Positions 1 to 8,288 of a DNA stretch of 47,581 nucleotides are shown one piece after another. Both the position numbers and the translations under genes were made by a program. Origin of the DNA: Acidobacteriaceae bacterium (lineage in GTDB: Bacteria; Acidobacteriota; Terriglobia; Terriglobales; Acidobacteriaceae); the NCBI GenBank assembly GCA_003134655.1, contig PLBY01000061.1, positions 1 through 47,581 on the forward strand. The letters are read 5' to 3'. The notes beneath the pieces are model-generated. The model did not search any database and had not been told where the DNA came from. It saw only the letters and a program-made list of their open reading frames with translations. Each line of letters begins with the position of its first letter. Position 1 is the first letter of the stretch.

Positions 1-1109
1 TCGAACTGCCACTTCGGAATCTTCACGACGACATAATCAAGTGTCGGCTCGAAGCACGCCGGAGTCTTGCGCGTGATGTCGTTGGGAATTTCGTCGAGCG
101 TGTAGCCTACGGCCAGTTTCGCGGCTATCTTCGCGATCGGGAATCCCGTGGCTTTTGAAGCTAACGCTGAAGACCGCGAGACGCGCGGGTTCATCTCGAT
201 CACCACCATGCGCCCGGTCTCGGGATTCACGCCGAATTGAATATTCGATCCGCCGGTATCAACGCCGATCTCGCGGATCACTGCAATCGACGCATCGCGC
301 ATCGCCTGGTACTCGCGGTCAGTGAGCGTCTGCGCCGGAGCGACCGTGATTGAATCGCCAGTGTGCACGCCCATGGGATCGAAATTCTCAATCGAGCAGA
401 TGATGATGACGTTATCTTTGGTGTCGCGCATCACCTCAAGCTCGAATTCTTTCCAGCCCAGCACCGACTCTTCAATCAACGCCTCGTGCACGGGAGAGAA
501 ATCGAGGCCGCGCGCCAGCACTTCCACCATCTCTTCGCGGTTATACGCGATGCCGCCGCCGGAGCCTCCCAGCGTGAACGAAGGCCGGATGATCACCGGG
601 AACCCGATCTTGCCCGCGAACTCGAGGCCGTCTTTCGTATTGTTGACCAGCGCCGACTTGGGCACGTCGAGCCCGATCCGCTGCATGGCGTCTTTGAAGA
701 CGAGGCGGTCTTCTGCTTTCTTGATGGCCTCGACGTTCGCGCCGATGAGGATGACGTTGTACTTTTCCAGCACGCCGCCGTCTGACAGTTCGATCGCCAG
801 ATTCAGCGCGGTTTGTCCGCCCACGGTCGGCAGCACGGCAAAACCAGCGCCCGGCGCCATTTCGCGCTCGATGCGGATAATCTCTTCCAGATACTCCAGC
901 GTGAGCGGCTCGATGTAGGTGCGGTCGGCCGACTCCGGGTCGGTCATGATCGTGGCCGGGTTCGAGTTCGCCAGCACCACTTCGTAGCCCTCGGACTTGA
1001 GCGCCTTGCAGGCCTGCGTGCCGGAGTAATCGAACTCTGCCGACTGCCCAATGATGATGGGCCCGGAGCCGAGGATCAGAATTTTCGAGATGTCAGTGCG
1101 TTTGGGCAT
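1..1109 (-). CDS. carB: Carbamoyl-phosphate synthase large subunit, 5' part
   Basis: Large subunit of carbamoyl-phosphate synthase, which makes carbamoyl phosphate from ammonia (delivered by CarA), bicarbonate and two ATP for pyrimidine and arginine synthesis in the cytoplasm. Only the first 369 codons are in the window; the gene runs off the left edge, and the family is usually about 1,070-1,100 residues. Reading back from the ATG at 1109, the protein begins [16 protein letters not shown] and continues with [17 protein letters not shown] and [13 protein letters not shown]. These are the signature N-terminal motifs of the carboxyphosphate-forming half. Further on come the ATP-grasp stretch [16 protein letters not shown] and [19 protein letters not shown]. 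It lies downstream of carA on the same strand with a small exported gene between them. The leader carries a CTGACAACTG-type repeat. No frameshift is seen. The identification is secure. Confidence 0.97.
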   Translation of the reverse strand, partial: MPKRTDISKILILGSGPIIIGQSAEFDYSGTQACKALKSEGYEVVLANSNPATIMTDPESADRTYIEPLTLEYLEEIIRIEREMAPGAGFAVLPTVGGQTALNLAIELSDGGVLEKYNVILIGANVEAIKKAEDRLVFKDAMQRIGLDVPKSALVNNTKDGLEFAGKIGFPVIIRPSFTLGGSGGGIAYNREEMVEVLARGLDFSPVHEALIEESVLGWKEFELEVMRDTKDNVIIICSIENFDPMGVHTGDSITVAPAQTLTDREYQAMRDASIAVIREIGVDTGGSNIQFGVNPETGRMVVIEMNPRVSRSSALASKATGFPIAKIAAKLAVGYTLDEIPNDITRKTPACFEPTLDYVVVKIPKWQF

Positions 1110-1167
1110 GAAAATCAGTTGTCAGTAGCCAGTAACGGCAACCTCTGGATTCATTGAGCAAGCGTTC

Positions 1168-1581
1168 TTAAAACCTGGGATGGTATCCCTTCTGGCTGAT
1201 TGACCCTCCACAAACCAGCGACGGTCGCACAGTTAGGGGATGGTTACAGTTCCGAGACGCCCTTAAGTCCGTCACTCTCACAGGCCACCCCAGTGGCCAC
1301 CATCCCTTGGAGGTTGTGGCCATGAAATAGTCACCTTTTGGTAGCTGCGGAAAGCTAAAATTTCCGGAAGCATCCGTGTACACCTCGGAAACGAGCGTTT
1401 GGTCTTTCTGCACAAGTCGTAGCTCAAAATCGGCAAGCGGTTGCCCGTCAGGACCTTCAGCACGTCCCCAGACTGCCTCAGTCTTCACGGGATTCTTGGG
1501 TTGGAGCGCTTCGCACGCCAAAACACGCACCGCAATCAGCAGAATCGATATTGCCCACCCAGTTAGCCTCACCCTTTCCAC
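1168..1581 (-). CDS. Small exported protein with carboxypeptidase-regulatory-like fold
   Basis: A 137-residue protein read from a GTG at 1581 that overlaps the last 13 bases of carA in another frame, so translational coupling is likely. Residues 6-25 form a hydrophobic export signal ending in VLAC, an imperfect lipobox, so it may be a lipoprotein. Residues 36-110 (VWGRAEGPDGQPLADFELRL, then TDASGNFSFPQLPKGDY) match the pattern of the carboxypeptidase regulatory-like beta-sandwich: G-x-x-x-x-x-G-x-P-L, then TDxxGxFxF and LPxGxY. That fold is common in exported Acidobacteria proteins and is usually an accessory or binding domain without catalysis. Two late cysteines (residues 112 and 124) could pair. 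Its place between carA and carB is unusual and suggests a late insertion. Function is not known. Confidence 0.65.
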   Translation of the reverse strand: MERVRLTGWAISILLIAVRVLACEALQPKNPVKTEAVWGRAEGPDGQPLADFELRLVQKDQTLVSEVYTDASGNFSFPQLPKGDYFMATTSKGWWPLGWPVRVTDLRASRNCNHPLTVRPSLVCGGSISQKGYHPRF

Positions 1582-2699
1582 TCCTCCATCATCTTCGTAA
1601 ATTCCTTGAACAGATAATGAGAATCATGCGGCCCGGGCGCGGCTTCCGGGTGATACTGCACGCTAAACAGCGGCAGATTCCGGTGCCGCAATCCTTCGAG
1701 CGTCTGGTCGTTCAAGTCAATGTGCGTCAACTCGACTTCACTGTCGGCCAGCGAATCCGGGTCGACGGCAAAGTTATGGTTGTGCGCCGTTATCTCGATC
1801 TTTCCGGTCTTCAACTGCTTCACCGGGTGATTCCCGCCGTGGTGCCCAAACTTCAGCTTGAACGTCCTTCCGCCGAGCGCAATTCCCGTCAGCTGATGCC
1901 CCAGGCAGATGCCGAAGATCGGCTGCCGCCCCATCAATCTCCGAATCGAATCCACCGCATACGTGCACGGCTCAGGATCGCCCGGACCGTTGGAGAGAAA
2001 AACTCCGTCGGGCTTCAATGCCAGCACATCCTCCGCCGGAGTCTGCGCCGGAACCACCGTCACCTTGCAGCCCTCGCCGCGCAGCTTGCGCAAAATGTTC
2101 TGCTTGATGCCAAAGTCATACGCAACCACATGGAATCGTGGAGGCTCATCTTTCACTCCAACCACGGCAACCGGCTCGTGCGAGCGCTCGCCCACTTCCC
2201 ACACATACGGCCGCTTCGTGCTGACTTCTTTGGCCAGATCCATCCCGTCCATCTTGGGAATCGACCGCGCCTTCGCAATCAGCTTGTCGGCGTCGCTCTC
2301 GATGGTCGAGACCACACCGCGCATCACTCCTTGGTCGCGCAGATGCCGCACCAGCGCCCGCGTGTCGATATCCGACAGCACAGGCACCTTGAACTGCTCC
2401 AGATATTCTTCGGCCACCTGCTGCGAGCGCCAGTTCGAACTCACTTTCGAGAACTCGCGCACGATCAGCCCTTCGATCCACGGGCGCGTGGCTTCGTTGT
2501 CTTCGTGGTTGGTGCCGTAATTTCCGATTTCCGGGTTGGTCAGGACGACGATCTGCCCCGAGTAGGAAGGGTCAGTGAAAATTTCCTGATAGCCAGTGAT
2601 GGAAGTATTAAAAACGACTTCGCCGTAGCATTCGCCTTTGGCGCCGTAGCCTTTGCCTCGGAAGACTCTGCCGTCCTCCAGCGCAAGGATAGCCTGCAT
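1569..2699 (-). CDS. carA: Carbamoyl-phosphate synthase small subunit
   Basis: Glutamine amidotransferase subunit that hydrolyses glutamine and channels ammonia to CarB. The protein is 376 residues, normal for the family. The N-terminal domain has the CarA signature (FNTSITGYQEIFTDPSYSGQ, residues 30-49). The C-terminal class I amidotransferase domain holds the nucleophile Cys265 in FGICLGHQL, with His350 and Glu352 in YHPEAAPGPHD completing the triad; FLSNGPGDP forms the oxyanion region. The ATG at 2699 has a GGAG ribosome site 8-10 nt upstream. It lies between lepB and carB on the minus strand, 171 bp after lepB. Its 3' end overlaps the start of the small exported gene. All key residues are present, so it should be active. 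Confidence 0.98.
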   Translation of the reverse strand: MQAILALEDGRVFRGKGYGAKGECYGEVVFNTSITGYQEIFTDPSYSGQIVVLTNPEIGNYGTNHEDNEATRPWIEGLIVREFSKVSSNWRSQQVAEEYLEQFKVPVLSDIDTRALVRHLRDQGVMRGVVSTIESDADKLIAKARSIPKMDGMDLAKEVSTKRPYVWEVGERSHEPVAVVGVKDEPPRFHVVAYDFGIKQNILRKLRGEGCKVTVVPAQTPAEDVLALKPDGVFLSNGPGDPEPCTYAVDSIRRLMGRQPIFGICLGHQLTGIALGGRTFKLKFGHHGGNHPVKQLKTGKIEITAHNHNFAVDPDSLADSEVELTHIDLNDQTLEGLRHRNLPLFSVQYHPEAAPGPHDSHYLFKEFTKMMEEWKG

Positions 2700-2837
2700 T
2701 CTCGCTCCGGTGAGTGGATTTTCCGAATCTTATCAGTTAATAGCGCAGGGGCCAAGAGTAGAACGCGGATTCCGAAAAGAAATCTGTGGATTGATGGGAT
2801 CGAAACCGTTGATCGAGCAACGTGAGGCTCAATTGCG

Positions 2838-2872
2838 AGTACTCAGTACTCTGTACTCAGTACTCAGAATTC
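2838..2872. repeat. Five tandem 7-bp units (AGTACTC type)
   Basis: Five consecutive heptamers, AGTACTC, AGTACTC, TGTACTC, AGTACTC, AGAATTC, lie directly against the stop codon of lepB; the last two bases fall in the stop. Each unit contains the self-complementary AGTACT, so the array can also fold on itself. It sits in the carA-lepB gap. The copy number is clear in the sequence; a function is not. Confidence 0.8.
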
Positions 2873-3485
2873 AGCGGACGCGTCCCAGCTTATCCATCGG
2901 CCAGTATCCGAACACCGCCTTGCCGTAGATAAAGCTCTGGTTGACTGGGCCGAAATCGCGGCTGTCGTTCGACATGGAACGGTGGTCGCCGAGCACAAAG
3001 AAGCTCTGAGCCGGAACCGTCGTTTCAGGGTACGAGCGCGAATCGGTGTAGGCCGGTGGAACGTAATCCTCGTCGAGCGCCTGGTCGTTCACATAAACCT
3101 GTCCGCCATCGATGCGGATGCGGTCGCCCGCCATCCCAATCACGCGTTTGATGTAGCTCTTGGAAGGATCACGCGGATATCGGAAGACCACAATGTCCCC
3201 ACGCTCAATGGGTTCCAGCCGATACACAAACTTATTCACGAAGATCCGTTCCTGATCCTCGAGCGAGGGCATCATGCTGGTTCCCTCAACCTTCACGGGC
3301 TGATAGAGGAAGATAATGATGAAGGCAGAGATCGCCAGCGAGATGATCAGGTCTCGCACCCAGACGCCGATCCCGGTTCCCAAGCGGACAGGTACGGTCG
3401 GCACCGCCTCTGGCACCGCCGCCGCTGAGGGTGCGGGTGCAGTTGTCTGCACGACTGGACTCGATTCCGAAGACGCCTCTGGCAT
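2871..3485 (-). CDS. lepB: Signal peptidase I
   Basis: Membrane-bound serine protease (MEROPS S26) that removes signal peptides from exported preproteins on the outer face of the inner membrane. The protein has 204 residues. Residues 1-36 are a Pro/Ala/Val-rich cytoplasmic tail and residues 44-62 the membrane anchor. The catalytic Ser70 lies in EGTSMMPSL (box B), the general base Lys113 in YIKRVIGMAGD (box D), and box E is GDHRSMSNDSRDFG. All conserved boxes are present, with a short periplasmic beta-domain typical of non-enteric LepB. The ATG at 3485 gives the expected anchor topology. It is divergent from the PCYCGC-like gene and may be the first gene of the lepB-carA-carB run. Many exported proteins in this window are likely substrates. 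Confidence 0.96.
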   Translation of the reverse strand: MPEASSESSPVVQTTAPAPSAAAVPEAVPTVPVRLGTGIGVWVRDLIISLAISAFIIIFLYQPVKVEGTSMMPSLEDQERIFVNKFVYRLEPIERGDIVVFRYPRDPSKSYIKRVIGMAGDRIRIDGGQVYVNDQALDEDYVPPAYTDSRSYPETTVPAQSFFVLGDHRSMSNDSRDFGPVNQSFIYGKAVFGYWPMDKLGRVR

Positions 3486-3618
3486 GTCGTCCTATTGTAT
3501 ACAGAACGCGTGACGGCGGCAGCGATTTGCTTTTGAGCGTCCGCCCAGCAGGACATGACTCGCACACTTCCAGCCATCTTCAGCCTCGGGTTACAATAAC
3601 CACACGCGAGGACCTTTC

Positions 3619-4104
3619 ATGATCAGCCGTTTGTTTCAGAACAAGATCGTCTACCGCAGCCTGACCCTGGCCTTCCTCTTCGTCATAACCCTGACCATGT
3701 CGGCCCAGTTTGCCTCGCCGCAGGAAGAAGGAGGAGGTGTCCCGGCCTACAACGCCGGACCTCCGCCCAAGGGCACGAAACTGCCTCCGCTCCTGACCAA
3801 GGCCGACCTCTGGGGCGCAGACGCGCAGAGTCCTTACCAGACTCACGCCTACGAACTCGCGGCGAAGATTCCCAACGTGCTCCACCAGCAGCCCTGCTAC
3901 TGCTATTGCGACCGCATGGGTCACAATAGCCTGCACAGCTGTTTTGAGAACACGCACGGCGCACAGTGCGCTACCTGCCTGAAGGAGCTTTATTACTCGT
4001 ACCAGCAGCACCAGAAAGGCAAGACTGCAACGCAAATCCGGGCTGGAATCATCAAAGGCGAGTGGAAGCAGATTGATCTGATGGCGGCCTCCACCATGAA
4101 CTAG
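3619..4104 (+). CDS. Exported PCYCGC-type cysteine-rich protein
   Basis: A 161-residue protein with a hydrophobic signal at residues 12-30 (LTLAFLFVITLTMSAQ) and a linker rich in Pro/Gly. Residues 92-120 carry a dense cysteine cluster: Cys93, Cys95 and Cys97 in QPCYCYCDRMGH, then Cys108, Cys117 and Cys120 (CATC), with nearby His102, His106 and His113. This matches the family named for its PCYCGC motif (Pfam PF13798), whose biochemical role is not established. The arrangement suggests metal or cofactor binding outside the cytoplasm, but that is inference. A TACAAT hexamer at 3592-3597 and a GAGGA ribosome site at about 3607 precede the ATG. It stands alone, divergent from lepB. Confidence 0.8.
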   Translation: MISRLFQNKIVYRSLTLAFLFVITLTMSAQFASPQEEGGGVPAYNAGPPPKGTKLPPLLTKADLWGADAQSPYQTHAYELAAKIPNVLHQQPCYCYCDRMGHNSLHSCFENTHGAQCATCLKELYYSYQQHQKGKTATQIRAGIIKGEWKQIDLMAASTMN

Positions 4105-4240
4105 TTCGGGCCCCGAGTCCGGGTACTCCGACTGGTCAACTGGACCTTCACCCACTGTTTGGGCGATACTTTACTGCTCAACTGGAAAGCAGATTCCCAA
4201 GGAGTTCCCCATTACCAAGAGCACAGGAAGAGTTTTGCAC

Positions 4241-4816
4241 ATGGCTCAGAAACCTACCGCGAAAAAGACCGTGGCGGAAGATCCGCGTTACACGCAGGCG
4301 CTGCAGAGCTACGAATCTGGACTGCGCGCCATGCAGGAGCATAAGTTCGACAAGGCGAAGCCCCATTTTCAAAAGGTCGTCTCCGGACCGATCAAAGAGC
4401 TGATTGACCGCGCCAGCATCCACCTCAGCATCTGCAACCAGCATCTGGAGCGCCCCACGGCCACGCAGTTCAAGACGCCCGAGGAGCACTTCGACTACGC
4501 CGTCTCGCTGATGAACGTCGGCGACTACGTGACGGCGCGCGAGCATCTGGAAAAGCTGCTCAAGCAAAATGCCAAGTCGGACTATGTGGTGTACGGCCTG
4601 GCGGCCCTCGATTGCCTCACGGGCCACGTCGAGGATTCGCTGAAACGTCTGGACGAGGCGCTCCATCTGAACGCGCAACTGCGTTTCCAGGCGCGCAACG
4701 ATTCCGATTTCCAAAATCTGGCGGAGGATCCGCGCTTCACGGAATTGTTGTATCCCGATCCCGGCGCCGAACTCGGTTCCGCGGACGGCGACCTCGGCGA
4801 AGAAGAGCCAGCGTAG
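4241..4816 (+). CDS. TPR-like repeat protein
   Basis: About 191 residues from the ATG at 4241, preceded by AGGAAG at 4225-4230; a TTG two codons earlier is less likely. The N-terminus is lysine-rich and without a signal peptide, so the protein is probably cytoplasmic. The body looks like degenerate tetratricopeptide repeats: YTQALQSYESGLRAMQEHKF with KAKPHFQKVV, then HFDYAVSLMNVGDYVTAREH, then YGLAALDCLTGHVEDSLKRL. The C-terminus is acidic. TPRs mediate protein-protein contacts, and no partner can be named from sequence. It ends 22 bp before yvcK on the same strand, so the two are probably co-transcribed. Confidence 0.8.
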   Translation: MAQKPTAKKTVAEDPRYTQALQSYESGLRAMQEHKFDKAKPHFQKVVSGPIKELIDRASIHLSICNQHLERPTATQFKTPEEHFDYAVSLMNVGDYVTAREHLEKLLKQNAKSDYVVYGLAALDCLTGHVEDSLKRLDEALHLNAQLRFQARNDSDFQNLAEDPRFTELLYPDPGAELGSADGDLGEEEPA

Positions 4817-4838
4817 CCGGCCTGCACGGATACCCGCG

Positions 4839-5897
4839 ATGGAAACCAAAACCGCCGAGTCCCACTCGCTGGAGAAGAGCGCGCGCGAGCGCGGTCTGCG
4901 CGTCGTGGCCATCGGCGGCGGGACCGGACTTTCCACCCTGCTCAAGGGCCTGAAGCGCTTCGTGCTCTCTCCGGCGGAGATCTCAGTACAAGCCGATTCC
5001 CCGATGATCCGTGATCTATGCGCGGTCGTCACCGTCAGTGATGACGGCGGTTCCAGCGGTCGTTTGCGCAAAGAACTCAACATGCTGCCGCCGGGCGACA
5101 TCCGCAACTGCATCGTCGCCCTCAGCGAGGACGAGGCGCTGCTCTCCAAGCTCTTCCGTCACCGCTTTGATAAAGGCTCTGGACTCGAAGGCCACAGTTT
5201 CGGCAACCTGTTTTTGGCCGCACTCACTTCCCTGACGTCAGATTTTTCCGAAGCCGTGCGCCTGTCGTCGGAGATTCTGGTCACGCGCGGTCACATCTAT
5301 CCCGCGACCACCTCGAACATTGAACTTGAAGCTCTGATGGAAGACGGCACGCAGGTCCGCGGCGAAACCAAAATCACCGCCAGCAAGGGACGCATCCGGG
5401 AACTGTTTCTCGTTCCACCCGACGTGGGACCGATGCCTCAGACTCTGGAAGCGATCGCCCACGCGGACATGATCACGATTGGTCCGGGGTCGCTGTTCAC
5501 CAGCCTGATTCCGAACCTGCTGGTGCGCGGCATTGCGCAGGCCATCGTCGAATCGCCCGCCACCAAGGTTTACATCTGTAATCTAATGACTCAGGCCAAT
5601 GAAAGCCTGGGCTTGACCGCTGCCGATCATATTCGCGCCCTGAATCGTCACGCGCATAAACAGATTTTCGACTATGCGCTGATCAACCAGACTCCTGCCT
5701 CCGCCGAACTCAAAGCCAAGTACGCCAGCGAAGGCGCCTGCCAGATCGTCAACGATCTCGATGCCCTCGAAGCCCTGGGTGTGATTCCCGTCCTCGGGGA
5801 CTATCTGGATGAGGGCGATGTGGCTCGCCACAACACCGCGCGCGTCGCTCATGACCTGATGCAACTGGCGGCGCAACAGCCTCGCGGCCGCCGTTGA
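4839..5897 (+). CDS. yvcK: YvcK-family gluconeogenesis factor (CofD-like)
   Basis: A 352-residue member of the YvcK/CofD-like family. In Bacillus and Mycobacterium YvcK binds UDP-sugars and supports growth on gluconeogenic carbon sources and normal cell-wall synthesis. It shares the fold of 2-phospho-L-lactate transferase but is not thought to make coenzyme F420. Visible motifs are the nucleotide-binding loop VVAIGGGTGLSTLLKGLKRF (residues 23-42), TVSDDGGSSGRLRKELN, PPGDIRNCIVALS, RFDKGSGLEGHSFGNLFLAAL and TIGPGSLFTSLIPNLLV. Length and motif order are standard. It follows the TPR gene by 22 bp. In Gram-positives the family is usually next to rapZ and whiA; neither is present here. Confidence 0.93.
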   Translation: METKTAESHSLEKSARERGLRVVAIGGGTGLSTLLKGLKRFVLSPAEISVQADSPMIRDLCAVVTVSDDGGSSGRLRKELNMLPPGDIRNCIVALSEDEALLSKLFRHRFDKGSGLEGHSFGNLFLAALTSLTSDFSEAVRLSSEILVTRGHIYPATTSNIELEALMEDGTQVRGETKITASKGRIRELFLVPPDVGPMPQTLEAIAHADMITIGPGSLFTSLIPNLLVRGIAQAIVESPATKVYICNLMTQANESLGLTAADHIRALNRHAHKQIFDYALINQTPASAELKAKYASEGACQIVNDLDALEALGVIPVLGDYLDEGDVARHNTARVAHDLMQLAAQQPRGRR

Positions 5898-5978
5898 ACG
5901 CGATCGGGTGTTTGTCGCTCTGCCTTCGTTTCCTGTATTGTGAGTCGTTCGCGCCACCGTTTGTGCGAATCGAAACCT

Positions 5979-6566
5979 ATGCCCTTGTGCCTGTTACTCC
6001 TCATCCTGATCCTGCTGACGCCGGTCTTTGCCCTTGCGCAGACTGGTCCTGAAAAAGGCAGCAACGAAGTTCAAGTCTGGGCAGGCGGCGGCCACTCCGT
6101 CAGCGGCGGACGCGGCAACACTGGAGTCTTCAACGCAGGCCTGCGCTATGGATGGGTCCTCACCGGGCCACACCTGCCCAGCTTTCTCCGCGGACGGTTT
6201 GAGTATGCGGTCGATGCGGTTCCGGTATTCCTGGTCTTCCAGCCGGCGAATACGGCCTACGGAGTAGGCTTCGACCCGCTCGGACTCAAGTGGAACTTCC
6301 AGCGCCACGGATGTATATCCCCCTACCTCGAACTCACCGGCGGCGTGCTGTTCACCGACCACAACGTTCCCACCGGAACAAACACCGTGAACTTCATGGA
6401 CCAGGCGGCGCTAGGCATGCACATTCTCGGCGCGAAGCGAAACATCAGCCTGGAACTGCGCTACATGCACATCTCGAACGCAGGACTGGCGACTCCGAAC
6501 CCAGGGATTAATACGGTGCAGGTGCGACTGGGAGTTGGCCGATTCTTCGGACGCACGAAGCGTTGA
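5979..6566 (+). CDS. PagL-like acyloxyacyl hydrolase (lipid A 3-O-deacylase family)
   Basis: A 195-residue outer-membrane protein. The signal peptide is residues 1-20 (MPLCLLLLILILLTPVFALA), which is why the ATG at 5979 is preferred to an upstream start. The mature part shows alternating beta-barrel strands. Near the C-terminus YMHISNAGLATPNPG places His164, Ser166 and Asn174 exactly as His126, Ser128 and Asn136 of Pseudomonas PagL, which removes the 3-O acyl chain of lipid A. The residue equivalent to the PagL triad Glu140 is Asn178 here. Lipid A remodelling is therefore likely but not certain. The gene lies after yvcK on the same strand with its own 80-bp gap. Confidence 0.8.
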   Translation: MPLCLLLLILILLTPVFALAQTGPEKGSNEVQVWAGGGHSVSGGRGNTGVFNAGLRYGWVLTGPHLPSFLRGRFEYAVDAVPVFLVFQPANTAYGVGFDPLGLKWNFQRHGCISPYLELTGGVLFTDHNVPTGTNTVNFMDQAALGMHILGAKRNISLELRYMHISNAGLATPNPGINTVQVRLGVGRFFGRTKR

Positions 6567-6570
6567 GCAA

Positions 6571-6606
6571 TTCCTCTGTGTCCTCCGTGTACTCTGTGGT
6601 GAATTG
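6571..6606 (+). repeat. Dispersed G/T-rich end repeat, copy 1
   Basis: TTCCTCTGTGTCCTCCGTG followed by TACTCTGTGGTGAATTG lies 4 bp after the stop of the PagL-like gene. It belongs to a family with the core (T)CCTYYGTGTCCTYYGTGG, also seen at 10892-10931, 25470-25504 and 44344-44402, always on the plus strand. Confidence 0.75.
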
Positions 6607-6659
6607 CTTTTGTAGCCGTCCTTGCCTCCGCACTCTACACCCAGCTATTCTTCCTACTT

Positions 6660-8138
6660 ATGTCCACGCTCGTCGAATGTGTTCCGAATTTCTCCGAAGG
6701 CCGCGATAAAGCCAAAGTTGACGCCATCATCGACGCCATGAAGATGCCCGGCGTCTACCTGCTCGACCGCGAGATGGACTCCGACCACAACCGCTGCGTC
6801 ATCACGCTGGTCGGCGAGCGCGAAGCCATTCAGGAATCCGCGATTCGCGGCGTGGGCAAGGCTGCCGAACTGATCGACCTCAACGTCCATACCGGCGCGC
6901 ATCCCCGCATGGGAGCGGCCGACGTCGTCCCGTTCGTCCCCATCGACGGCGTTACCATCGAAGACTGCGTCGCCATGGCAAACCGCGTCGGCGAACAAAT
7001 CTGGAAGCGCTTCCAGATTCCCGTGTATCTCTACGAAGCTGCTGCCCGAACCCCGGAGCGTCAGGGCCTGGAAAATATTCGCCGCGGCCAGTTCGAAGGC
7101 ATCCGCGCCGAGATCGCGACCAACCCCGCACGCCGTCCAGATTTCGGCGAGCCTCGCGTGCACCCCACAGCGGGCGCAACGGTGGTCGGTGCCCGCAAGT
7201 TTCTGATCGCTTATAACGTCTTCCTCAACACCACTGACGTCGATATCGCCAAGAAAATCGCCAAAGCCGTACGCTTCTCGAACGGAGGCATGCGCTTTGT
7301 AAAGGGCGCCGGCTTCCTGGTGCGCGGCCTCGCCCAGGTCTCGATGAACCTTACCGACTTTGAACAAACACCCGTGCACCGCGTCTTTGAGATGGTCAAG
7401 GGTGAAGCCGCGCGCTACGGCGTCACGCCGGTGTCGAGCGAGATCGTGGGACTGATTCCCAAGAAAGCCTTGGAGCAGGCTGCCGAATGGTTCCTGCAAG
7501 TCGAGAATTTTGACTCGTCTCTCATCCTCGAAAACCGTCTCGCCTCGGTCATGGGAGGAAAGATGGCTGTCGGCGGCCTGCGTGCGGGCGTTGAACCTTT
7601 CGTCGAACAACTCGCAGCCCCGACGGCGACTCCCGGCGGCGGCAGCGCCTCAGCTGCAGCGGCCGCCATGGCCGCGGGCCTCGCTGTAATGGTCGCCTCC
7701 ATGTCGCGCGGCAAGAAAGCCTACCTACAATATGAAGCGCAGCTCAGCGCCGCCATCGCCCGCCTCACCCCGTTGCGCGAAGAACTCAAAGCCGCCGTCG
7801 ACGCTGATGCCGAGTCCTACAACTCCGTCATGAAGGCCTACAAGCAGGCCAAAACGGCCGCGGATAAAAAGTCCGGTGAAGCGATGATCGAAGCCGCCTT
7901 GAAAGAAGCGACCACCGTTCCGCTCAGCGTCGCCGAAAAATCTCACGAGATCGCGCGAATCGTAAAATCCCTTGAGCCCATCACGAACCCCAACATGAAG
8001 TCCGACTTGACCACCGCCCAGGCTCTCGCCTCCGCGGCGCTAACCGGAGCCCTGGCAAATGTGGAGATCAACCTGGCGTCCCTGAAAGATCAGGCCTTTG
8101 CCGCGGAGGTGCGTCGGCGGACCGCAACCCTTTCGTAG
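6660..8138 (+). CDS. ftcD: Bifunctional glutamate formimidoyltransferase / formimido-THF cyclodeaminase
   Basis: A 492-residue fusion. The N-terminal part (about 1-300) transfers the formimino group from formiminoglutamate, a product of histidine breakdown, to tetrahydrofolate. The C-terminal part (about 313-480) releases ammonia to give methenyl-THF. The transferase shows LVECVPNFSEGRD, then VHTGAHPRMGAADVVPFVP, whose His81 matches the catalytic His of the mammalian enzyme. The cyclodeaminase begins FVEQLAAPTATPGGGSASA, the glycine-rich signature of that family, followed by a helical bundle. Mammalian FTCD has the same order; many bacteria encode the halves separately. No other hut gene is nearby. 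The stop codon TAG is formed by the left edge of a palindromic repeat. Confidence 0.95.
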   Translation: MSTLVECVPNFSEGRDKAKVDAIIDAMKMPGVYLLDREMDSDHNRCVITLVGEREAIQESAIRGVGKAAELIDLNVHTGAHPRMGAADVVPFVPIDGVTIEDCVAMANRVGEQIWKRFQIPVYLYEAAARTPERQGLENIRRGQFEGIRAEIATNPARRPDFGEPRVHPTAGATVVGARKFLIAYNVFLNTTDVDIAKKIAKAVRFSNGGMRFVKGAGFLVRGLAQVSMNLTDFEQTPVHRVFEMVKGEAARYGVTPVSSEIVGLIPKKALEQAAEWFLQVENFDSSLILENRLASVMGGKMAVGGLRAGVEPFVEQLAAPTATPGGGSASAAAAAMAAGLAVMVASMSRGKKAYLQYEAQLSAAIARLTPLREELKAAVDADAESYNSVMKAYKQAKTAADKKSGEAMIEAALKEATTVPLSVAEKSHEIARIVKSLEPITNPNMKSDLTTAQALASAALTGALANVEINLASLKDQAFAAEVRRRTATLS

Positions 8139-8160
8139 AGGCGTTGCTTGCAACGTCTCT
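8135..8160. repeat. Palindromic element, copy 1 (at ftcD stop)
   Basis: GTAGAGGCGTTGC-TT-GCAACGTCTCT: arms of 11 bp around a TT loop with one mismatch in the stem. The first bases supply the ftcD stop codon TAG (8136-8138). A second, perfect copy lies inside the aminotransferase gene at 47097-47120. As RNA it would form a stable hairpin at the 3' end of the ftcD message. Confidence 0.85.
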
Positions 8161-8288
8161 GCCGGCAGCCATAAAGGCGCGGTCCCCCGCCGCCCTAGTC
8201 ATTTTCTTACCCGCGAGTGGAAATCTCCCCTCCCGGGTTAGCGCATCCTAAGATCCGAACGCTGCGCCACCAGCCAAGGTCGTGGATC

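Noticed and set aside
1551..2825. 424-codon open frame antisense to carA
   Set aside because: His/Arg/Leu-rich shadow; carA on the other strand has complete catalytic motifs.
4178..5149. 323-codon open frame antisense to the TPR and yvcK genes
   Set aside because: Shadow of two well-supported genes.
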